Of a stretch of DNA of 29,030 nucleotides, positions 23,919 through 29,030 are shown one piece after another. The position numbers were made by a program, and so were the translations under genes. The stretch covers positions 1 to 29,030 of the forward strand of contig UQSX01000028.1 in the NCBI GenBank assembly GCA_900543715.1, read 5' to 3'. This DNA is from an uncultured Blautia sp. (lineage in GTDB: Bacteria > Bacillota > Clostridia > Lachnospirales > Lachnospiraceae). The first letter of the stretch is position 1, and the number at the start of each line of letters is the position of its first letter. The notes beneath the pieces were generated by a model. That model worked only from the letters and a program-made list of their open reading frames with translations, did not search any database and had not been told where the DNA came from.

Positions 23919-24724
23919 CCGAACACCTCCTTTATGATTGCTTCCATGGTTTTTCTAAACCCCTTACTGTCCTTTAGTACCAGTTCTTTCAGAAGGTTCC
24001 CTTCCAGAGCCTGTGCCTTTACTTCCTCGGAATGAGGGATCTGGAATGCCACATTGCCGAGCACCCGTTCAATGTGTTCGCTGGCCTCATTGGGATATAC
24101 ATTGCTCGCCACTTTATACTGCTTTTCTGCATCCCACTGACTGTCCTTAAGAAGCGGAAGCTGGCTGGAAAGATAACTGATGGATTTCAGATCACAGTTT
24201 ACCAGCCGCAGCACTGCATCTGCCTCCATCAAGGCAATGGCCGAAAGAATGTCATTGGCAATACAGCTTCCACAATCAACGATGATATAGGGAGCGATCT
24301 TTCTCAAACACTGCAGTAATTCCTCTGCCTGTGTCCGCTCGTAAGGTGGATATGTGTATTCATTTTCCCCCTTCCTCATTCCAAGGATCGTTAGATGGCG
24401 TATTTTTTTATGAGTAATACAGTTATGGCGTACCAACGATTCCGACACATGGGTTGCTGCCAGAACACTCCCCAGAGAATGCTCCTCTTCCAGGTCTCCA
24501 GGAGGACAGATACAGGGAAGCATCGGTGTATTCATATCACACAGAAGGAGAGCTACATCCTTCTTCTGCATGGCAAGACGCGCCGCCAGCTTCACTGCTG
24601 TCGTGGTTTTACCAGATCCAGGACTTCCCCAGACTGCCAGCATTTGATTCTCATTTTCCGGTTCCCAGTCAGGAGAGCTGTCCCCGGCTCCCCTGCTGAA
24701 AATACTGTTTTTCAGAAAATTCAA
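23912..24724 (-). CDS. TadZ-like ParA/MinD-fold ATPase
   Basis: A 270-residue P-loop NTPase. Walker A is GSPGSGKTT at 33-41, in place of the usual ParA KGGxGKT. A second strand with VALLLCDMNTPMLP lies at about 53-66 and YIIVDCGS near 150 fits Walker B. Later SISYLSSQLP and YKVASNVYPNE resemble the MinD/ParA C-terminal part. In Tad operons TadZ/CpaE proteins place the machinery at the pole or membrane, and here it directly precedes TadA. The start is TTG with GGAG 6 nt upstream, after the CpaB stop. Confidence 0.8.
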   Translation of the reverse strand: MNFLKNSIFSRGAGDSSPDWEPENENQMLAVWGSPGSGKTTTAVKLAARLAMQKKDVALLLCDMNTPMLPCICPPGDLEEEHSLGSVLAATHVSESLVRHNCITHKKIRHLTILGMRKGENEYTYPPYERTQAEELLQCLRKIAPYIIVDCGSCIANDILSAIALMEADAVLRLVNCDLKSISYLSSQLPLLKDSQWDAEKQYKVASNVYPNEASEHIERVLGNVAFQIPHSEEVKAQALEGNLLKELVLKDSKGFRKTMEAIIKEVFGC

Positions 24725-24727
24725 GGC

Positions 24728-25588
24728 TTACTCCACCCCGCTTTCCTCTGTTTCGCCCTGTCTGGTTTCCTCCTGCTCCTCTGCTTTGGTTTCCTCTGGC
24801 TCCTTATCAGAATAATCCAGTGCCTCGTTTTCTTCCGCTTCTCCTTCCATATCTTCTGGAGGATACAGTTCCGTTAATATCTGGTTTTGCGCTTCCAAAA
24901 ACTGCCCTGCACTCTTTTCATCCCCGCGATACACCAGAGATAAATGCAGTTTTCCATCTGCCTCCAGTTCTGCCAGAACCATTGACTGCTCTGGTGTTAC
25001 CAGCAAGGTAACGGTTCCAGGCAGCTCACGATCCGCTCCATCTTCCAGTTCTTCTCCCGTATTTGCGTCATATCCACTGTTTGCAGTCACAGCAATGACC
25101 TCCACATACTGAAGTTCCGCAGGAATTACTGTTTTTCCCTGCTTTCTATAATCTGGAGCTATGACTGACACAATATCGCCGCTCTTTAGCTTTCCGGACA
25201 ATCCATTGGCAAATGCCTTAACCGTAACAGAGATTGCTTGCTTTTCTCCTGTCAGATGATAGAGATAGGCATTTTCTGCCGCCGGCTCTTCTGCAATCTT
25301 GGATGTCAGGATGTAATCTCCTGGCGCCAAATCTGCAGATGCAAATGCCCCAACTACAGTATCCGAATGCTTTACTACATCATCCGGCAGGTTATAACTG
25401 CCAACCTCTATGGTCTTTACCATGTCAGAAGTAATTTCTTCTCCCACTGAAATTGGTTTTACTACACGGACAATTTCCGTCTTTTCACTCATAGCCTTAT
25501 TAAACAATGGTGTAACTGCAAAGCAGATGATCAAAGACAGCACGATGCAAAGCACACCAAGTACAGTCCTGTTTTTCAAAAATCGCAT
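24728..25588 (-). CDS. cpaB: CpaB/RcpC-like SAF-domain protein
   Basis: A 286-residue protein with one N-terminal membrane helix (about 9-27) and an SAF domain: VRVVKPISVGEEITSDMV at about 40-57, then ADLAPGDYILTSKI at about 91-104. A following region with SVTVKAFANGLSGKLKSGDIV (about 120-140) fits the RcpC/CpaB family. The last 45 residues are very acidic (EEQEETRQGETEESG). CpaB proteins belong to Tad assembly in the periplasm or, in Gram-positives, outside the membrane, where the domain may bind peptidoglycan or pilin. A GGAGGAG site precedes the ATG. Confidence 0.85.
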   Translation of the reverse strand: MRFLKNRTVLGVLCIVLSLIICFAVTPLFNKAMSEKTEIVRVVKPISVGEEITSDMVKTIEVGSYNLPDDVVKHSDTVVGAFASADLAPGDYILTSKIAEEPAAENAYLYHLTGEKQAISVTVKAFANGLSGKLKSGDIVSVIAPDYRKQGKTVIPAELQYVEVIAVTANSGYDANTGEELEDGADRELPGTVTLLVTPEQSMVLAELEADGKLHLSLVYRGDEKSAGQFLEAQNQILTELYPPEDMEGEAEENEALDYSDKEPEETKAEEQEETRQGETEESGVE

Positions 25589-25657
25589 TTCATCTCCTCC
25601 AACTCTTTTCCTTATTTTGATTCCTTTTTAACCAGTGTTCCACTGACTGCTGTCTTC

Positions 25658-25741
25658 CTATTTTCTGTTGTGGTATACGATGGCCGCAACCATTGTAAGC
25701 GGCACTGCAACACAAACCATGATCCATAATTTCTTCTTCAT
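25658..25741 (-). CDS. 27-residue membrane peptide
   Basis: A short frame on the minus strand: KKKLWIMVCVAVPLTMVAAI then VYHNRK and a TAG stop. The ATG at 25741 overlaps the TGA of the prepilin peptidase gene by 4 bp, and AGGAGG lies 9 nt upstream. An in-frame ATG at 25750 abuts that site and is less likely. A basic start, one hydrophobic helix of about 18 residues and a basic end make it a plausible small membrane protein. It has no known family. Its place between the peptidase and CpaB suggests a Tad accessory role. Confidence 0.6.
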   Translation of the reverse strand: MKKKLWIMVCVAVPLTMVAAIVYHNRK

Positions 25742-26196
25742 ATCATCCATCCTCCTAATCTCATACAATAAACAGCTGCCGCTCCTCCTGCCAGAAACGG
25801 TCCCACAGGAAATGCTTCTTTATCTCGTTTTCCCTTGAACCGATTCCACAGGCAGACCATACAACCATACATCACAAATCCTGTCAGTCCTAAACAGGAA
25901 GCAGTCAGGCTTGCCGGAAGTCCCAGTACCAAGCCGGTTGCTCCTGCCAGCTTGATATCACCGCCGCCCATTCCACCTTCCCTCTTGCAAAATAATGCAA
26001 CTATGAGGTATGGCACTGCCCCTAAAGCTCCAAGCAGCTGTCCGGGGGCAAAGTTCAGAAAGGAAAGCAGGGCAATCCCTGCCTGGAATCGGTCCGGAAT
26101 AATCCGGTACCGAAGATCCCAGGCAGAAACCGCAATAAGCAGCGAGAAAAAAAGCACTGCCTGTACCGCCTGAAGCAGCGATATCCTGATCTCCAT
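25738..26196 (-). CDS. Type IV prepilin peptidase (A24, TadV/CpaA-like)
   Basis: A 152-residue polytopic membrane aspartic peptidase that cleaves prepilin leaders. The two catalytic aspartates are Asp27 in WDLRYRIIPD and Asp80 in GGGDIKLAG. It lacks the N-terminal methyltransferase-like domain, as in TadV/CpaA. About five hydrophobic segments are visible. I use the ATG at 26196, which starts 1 nt after the stop of the pilin-like gene. The ribosome binding site there is weak, so re-initiation is likely; an in-frame TTG 18 nt upstream is an alternative. Confidence 0.88.
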   Translation of the reverse strand: MEIRISLLQAVQAVLFFSLLIAVSAWDLRYRIIPDRFQAGIALLSFLNFAPGQLLGALGAVPYLIVALFCKREGGMGGGDIKLAGATGLVLGLPASLTASCLGLTGFVMYGCMVCLWNRFKGKRDKEAFPVGPFLAGGAAAVYCMRLGGWMI

Positions 26197-26197
26197 A

Positions 26198-26437
26198 TCA
26201 ACCGCTATAGTCAAACATTTCCTGCACCCTGCGTACCAGTGTAGGAAGTACGGTATCATTAAACAGTGCATAAAGACCTGCCAGAAGCAGTGCTCCCAGC
26301 ACAACTGCGATCAGGATCTTAATGGCTGTGTCCACATATCCCTCACCGGATGTATCCTGAAGCTTGTTTTTTACATTCCACATATGCATAACCATTGCAT
26401 TTCGATAATTTACCAGCTGTCTTTTAATATTCTTCAT
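26198..26437 (-). CDS. DUF6133 protein, likely the Tad pilin or pseudopilin
   Basis: A 79-residue protein with a basic leader, GEGYVD at 31-36, and a hydrophobic helix (TAIKILIAVVLGALLLAGLY, 37-56), then a short soluble tail (TVLPTLVRRVQEMF). It resembles DUF6133 of Clostridia ICEs. The size, leader, motif and helix are those of a Flp/TadE-type prepilin, and the prepilin peptidase gene follows directly. It is the best candidate for the major subunit of the Tad structure in this element. GGAGG lies 7 nt before the ATG. Confidence 0.75.
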   Translation of the reverse strand: MKNIKRQLVNYRNAMVMHMWNVKNKLQDTSGEGYVDTAIKILIAVVLGALLLAGLYALFNDTVLPTLVRRVQEMFDYSG

Positions 26438-26485
26438 TTGATCTCCTCCATTGATTTTCTGTTTTTGTTCTCTGTACCCCTTAAA

Positions 26486-26812
26486 TCAGACCATGTTCTG
26501 CCCTGGATTTTGAGGGGGTGCTGTCTGTAAGGTAGATGCCTGTGCCATGGACAGTGCCTCTCCATACGCTCCCAATACCGCCTGTTTCAGCTCGTTGCGG
26601 AATTCCTCCGTCACAGGAAAACAGATATCCTTGTATCCATCCTGTGTTTTCCGGCTGGGCATAGACATAAAGAGCCCATCCTTACCTCCCTCGACGATTT
26701 TGATTCCCCGGACGGCAAAACACCCGGCGATTGTGGCTGATGCATAGGCTCTGATTCCGCCCTGTACTCCTGGTGGATACATAGATGTAATCCGAACGTC
26801 TAAATCTGGCAT
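26486..26812 (-). CDS. spoVG: SpoVG family protein
   Basis: A 108-residue protein of the SpoVG family: DVRITSMYPPGVQGGIRAYA at 5-24, then VRGIKIVEGGKDGLFMSMPS, the conserved core. The C-terminal tail is Pro/Gln-rich and not conserved. SpoVG proteins bind nucleic acids and affect gene expression in Firmicutes; ICE-borne copies are common and may regulate transfer genes. It sits just before the Tad cluster with AGGAGG 10 nt upstream, so it may be transcribed with it. Confidence 0.9.
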   Translation of the reverse strand: MPDLDVRITSMYPPGVQGGIRAYASATIAGCFAVRGIKIVEGGKDGLFMSMPSRKTQDGYKDICFPVTEEFRNELKQAVLGAYGEALSMAQASTLQTAPPQNPGQNMV

Positions 26813-26879
26813 ACTGATTCTTCCTCCTTTGTTTTTTTCTGCTCATAAACCGTTCCTTTCTGGATCTATTTCAGTCAAA

Positions 26880-26899
26880 CAGGCAGCCAAAACTGCCTG
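26880..26899 (-). terminator. Hairpin at the stop of the YodL-domain gene
   Basis: CAGGCAG (26880-26886) and CTGCCTG (26893-26899) pair perfectly around a 6-nt loop. On the minus strand it begins directly after the TAG stop and is followed by TTTGACTG. The short T-run makes it at best a weak terminator, perhaps an attenuator or 3' end protection signal before SpoVG. Confidence 0.5.
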
Positions 26900-27460
26900 C
26901 TAAAACTGCATGGTGTGTATGAATTCCTCCACCGGTTGCGGCTCTGTAAAATCAATTCTCTTAAAGTCATAGCGATCCACATAAAAAAAGGAACTCCCTG
27001 TTTCATCGTAGAGTTCCAGCACATCACTAATGGACAGCCCATGACCTGTATAACCGGACGGCGGATGATACCGGAATTTATCATAGAGTTCTTCCAGGTC
27101 ATTGGTGTCAGATGCCCCTTCATAGACTTTGATATAAGAATCCGGCTTGGGGGAGCCATATTGCTGCTCCATCTGGGAAAGTGCAAGGAACTTCATATGC
27201 ACATCCACATCTCCTCTCAGTTGCCAGATGCGTACATCTTTTAACCCCTTTGCCGATTCCATATCTTCCTGGCTATTTGCCAACCGGTCGTAGATCCCGT
27301 CCTGCCACTGAATTTTTTGGATATTCCTCTGCTTACGCAGGAAGCTTTCTAATGCTTCATTCTGAAACATGGGATCCACTACTGCACATCCTTCCGTCAC
27401 ACGACCTACCCGGTTCCCATAATACCGGATCACTCCATTTTCAATCTGAATCTGCTTCAT
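26900..27460 (-). CDS. YodL-domain protein
   Basis: A 186-residue soluble protein. From about residue 75, VRIWQLRGDVDVHMKFLALSQME leads into YIKVYEGASDTNDLEELYDKF, then GYTGHGLSISDVLELYD and SFFYVDRYDFKRIDF. These fit the YodL-like domain (a Y..VY.G segment, then GHSLSVSDV and a YYVD strand) found in many ICE proteins. The first 70 residues resemble no family I know. The domain's function is unknown. GAGGGAAGGG precedes the ATG. Confidence 0.75.
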   Translation of the reverse strand: MKQIQIENGVIRYYGNRVGRVTEGCAVVDPMFQNEALESFLRKQRNIQKIQWQDGIYDRLANSQEDMESAKGLKDVRIWQLRGDVDVHMKFLALSQMEQQYGSPKPDSYIKVYEGASDTNDLEELYDKFRYHPPSGYTGHGLSISDVLELYDETGSSFFYVDRYDFKRIDFTEPQPVEEFIHTMQF

Positions 27461-27476
27461 TTCCCTTCCCTCATTT

Positions 27477-28037
27477 CTAAATCATCTCCATCCCCCCGTC
27501 CTTCTGTGCCTGTTGAAACTGTTCCAGACTCTGCACATCGGGAAAGATCATCCTTCCCTCTAACATTTCCAGTACGGCAAAATCATCCCTGTCGCAGATC
27601 AAAATCCGATACTGGTAGTCCTTCTGCATCATTACATAGCTCCATACTTCCTCTGGATTTGCCAGCCATACCCCTGACGCATAGCGTCCATCCGGCAGAA
27701 AACTGTATCCAGAATATTCTGGGGAATGTCCATGTAAATCCAGCGCCCCAAATGGACGGATCTGGGAGAGCTGGAGCCGTTCCTTTTCCCCCAACAGTTC
27801 TGGCCGCAGCACACCAACCACATCCCTGTTCCAGCAGTGCCATGCCTCCCCAGTAGATAAGGAAACCAGATGGGCAATGGAATGTCTGGGATTTTCTGTT
27901 TTCTGGATATTCGTACAGAAAAAAAGCTGCCCCGTGTAATGCTCTGGTAATACCTTTGAGGGAAGAACCACCACCCGGTTCTGGATAGATGCCTCCTTTT
28001 CTGTCTGCATACAATCCTTTTCTGTGAATTCCTGCAT
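27477..28037 (-). CDS. Hypothetical soluble protein
   Basis: A 186-residue protein that I do not recognise. It has no signal peptide or membrane helix. Visible features are a middle with SLSTGEAWHCWNRDVVGVLRP and the tail YRILICDRDDFAVLEMLEGR. The mixed strand and helix pattern suggests a globular domain. GGAGG lies 9 nt before the ATG, 4 nt after the AbrB stop. Its position between the AbrB pair and the YodL-domain gene suggests it belongs to the accessory control block of the element. Confidence 0.65.
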   Translation of the reverse strand: MQEFTEKDCMQTEKEASIQNRVVVLPSKVLPEHYTGQLFFCTNIQKTENPRHSIAHLVSLSTGEAWHCWNRDVVGVLRPELLGEKERLQLSQIRPFGALDLHGHSPEYSGYSFLPDGRYASGVWLANPEEVWSYVMMQKDYQYRILICDRDDFAVLEMLEGRMIFPDVQSLEQFQQAQKDGGMEMI

Positions 28038-28041
28038 GATC

Positions 28042-28320
28042 TTACCCCTCCTTTTTCTGCAGCAGTCTGCTCAGTTCTCCGATCAGATCCAGTCGGAGGC
28101 TGTCCGGCATAAACTGAAATGCAGTACGGACATATGCCTCCACTGCCTCCGGAGACTGATCTCCCACCTCGATAACCTCTACCTTCCGGACTGTAATTTT
28201 TCCACCCGCCATTCCCAGACAAACAATATCCCCATACTCCAGCCTGGCTGCATCCCTCATAGATTTTGGAATCAGGACACGTCCCTTTCCATCCACTAAA
28301 CGATACATCGGTTTACTCAT
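28042..28320 (-). CDS. AbrB/SpoVT-type transcription regulator
   Basis: A 92-residue protein with an N-terminal AbrB/MazE/SpoVT swapped-hairpin DNA-binding domain: DGKGRVLIPKSMRDAARLEY at 9-28, then GDIVCLGMAGGKITVRKV. The C-terminal helices (EAVEAYVRTAFQFMPD) may mediate oligomerisation. It is likely to regulate the operon. The start overlaps the end of the preceding AbrB-fold gene by 4 bp. Confidence 0.85.
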   Translation of the reverse strand: MSKPMYRLVDGKGRVLIPKSMRDAARLEYGDIVCLGMAGGKITVRKVEVIEVGDQSPEAVEAYVRTAFQFMPDSLRLDLIGELSRLLQKKEG

Positions 28321-28577
28321 CTGGTCCTTTTCTCCTTTCCCATCAATGCCTCCACTTCATTGGGTTCAATCCCCAGCTCATCGAACACCTTCAGATAGGG
28401 TTTGCAAACCGTCTGTACCGGAGCCTCAATACCAATCAGAATCACTCCGGGGACTGTTTCTATCATCAAATCACAATCAAGCGGAATCCCAGCCGTCAAT
28501 AACAGTTCACTAGGCACAGAAAGGACACCGTTTTCCTTTTTTTGCACCATTGTTTTTCTCTTGTTTTCTGTTCTCAT
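28317..28577 (-). CDS. Second AbrB-fold protein
   Basis: An 86-residue protein with ENGVLSVPSELLLTAGIPL then CDLMIETVPGVILIGIE, the same strand-helix-strand plan as the AbrB domain, although more diverged. The C-terminal FDELGIEPNEVEALMGKE is helical. It overlaps the methylase stop and the next AbrB gene by 4 bp each, so the three are coupled. The two AbrB-fold proteins may pair with one another. The DNA targets are not visible. Confidence 0.7.
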   Translation of the reverse strand: MRTENKRKTMVQKKENGVLSVPSELLLTAGIPLDCDLMIETVPGVILIGIEAPVQTVCKPYLKVFDELGIEPNEVEALMGKEKRTR

Positions 28578-29030
28578 AGCACCTCTCTTTCCGGACAGAT
28601 TTCTTCCCGGATCTCATAATGATCCGTTTCTCCATCTCCCCGCATTCCAAATAGATCCAGCTGTCTTGGTTTTGACCGCTCCCTCTCACCAGGATCATAA
28701 TTGGTAATAATGACCTCTGGAAACTCACAACCGCCCTCATACCTCTGGGCCAGGTTATTGATGCGGGTAACGGCTGTAATAAAATATCCTGCATACAGTT
28801 CCCGGATGAAATCGCAGTCATTGTAGCTGACCATCCACTTCCCCCTGCTCCCTGTCAGAGTGTCTCGGAGCCGTTTGTGATCCTCTTTTCGGAATACCAC
28901 TGCATAATGACCTTCCGTCTCATAATAGGGCGGATCGCAATAAAAAAAGGCACTATCCCGGTCATACTGCCGAATCAGTGCCTCAAAGTCTTTATTTTCT
29001 ATTACGGTATCTGCCAGCCTGCGGGATGCC
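28574..29030 (-). CDS. Dam-like (D12) DNA adenine methylase, partial (5' end beyond window)
   Basis: The frame runs in from the right edge for 151 codons to its stop at 28574, so the N-terminus is missing. Just inside the edge, FFYCDPPYYETEGHY carries the DPPY catalytic motif of N6-adenine methylases of the Dam/D12 class. Downstream, the SRGKWMVSYNDCDFIRELY and VTRINNLAQRY segments fit the C-terminal part of this class. The usual recognition motif FxGxxG would lie outside the window. No endonuclease is adjacent. It opens the block in this window, overlapping the AbrB-fold gene by 4 bp. With the cytosine methylase at 12096-13820 it gives the element two orphan methylases. Confidence 0.88.
   Translation of the reverse strand, partial: ASRRLADTVIENKDFEALIRQYDRDSAFFYCDPPYYETEGHYAVVFRKEDHKRLRDTLTGSRGKWMVSYNDCDFIRELYAGYFITAVTRINNLAQRYEGGCEFPEVIITNYDPGERERSKPRQLDLFGMRGDGETDHYEIREEICPEREVL

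Overview
The window looks like part of the conserved backbone of a large integrative and conjugative element (ICE) from a Gram-positive gut-type Clostridia host, probably Lachnospiraceae. I base this on strong AGGAGG-type ribosome binding sites before most genes, frequent TTG starts, a MobP/MobL-type relaxase, a SpoVG homologue, and a run of ICE-associated DUF families (DUF6103, DUF3852, DUF4320, DUF6133, DUF6550). Every gene I accept lies on the minus strand, so transcription runs from the right edge to the left. Stops and starts often overlap by 4 bp (ATGA), which indicates long operons. The family names come from recognising motifs by eye, not from a database search. No integrase, VirD4 coupling protein or element end is visible.

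Layout in order of transcription, right to left. (1) 29030-26480, control and modification: a partial N6-adenine methylase, two AbrB-fold proteins, an unknown protein, a YodL-domain protein and SpoVG. (2) 26437-19475, a nearly complete Tad (tight adherence, type IVc pilus) module: pilin-like DUF6133, prepilin peptidase, a 27-residue membrane peptide, CpaB, TadZ-like ATPase, TadA/CpaF ATPase, TadB, TadC, DUF4320 and a TadE-like protein. (3) 19393-16506, surface proteins: DUF6550, a 567-residue secreted protein and a small protein with a possible ADP-ribosyltransferase-like N-terminus. (4) 16489-8863, the VirB-type mating channel: VirB2-like DUF3852, VirB6/TrbL, VirB3/PrgI-like, a VirB4 N-domain-like protein and the VirB4 ATPase. 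This block also holds DUF4259 and DUF4406 proteins, an orphan cytosine-5 methylase and a ribbon-helix-helix (RHH) gene cut short by a UGA. (5) 8847-5464: an amidoligase with a gamma-glutamylcyclotransferase, an NlpC/P60 hydrolase and two small proteins. (6) 5463-5057: a non-coding stretch with two adjacent hairpins and a 10-bp tandem repeat, a plausible oriT. (7) 5056-1: an RHH protein, four AT-rich cargo genes (NTF2-like, YjdF with a riboswitch-like leader, TfoX-N, alpha/beta hydrolase), then the relaxase, which carries a long Sel1-repeat C-terminus and runs off the left edge.

Together these genes could nick and pilot the DNA (relaxase, RHH), drive a cell-envelope channel (VirB2/3/4/6 with a wall hydrolase) and build a Tad-type pilus or pseudopilus, perhaps to hold the recipient. 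The methylases could protect the incoming DNA. The most notable points are the Tad module inside a VirB-type transfer operon, a shared GEGYVD motif suggesting two prepilin-peptidase substrates, the amidoligase/cyclotransferase pair beside VirB4, the UGA-interrupted RHH gene, the riboswitch-controlled cargo, and the structured oriT candidate.
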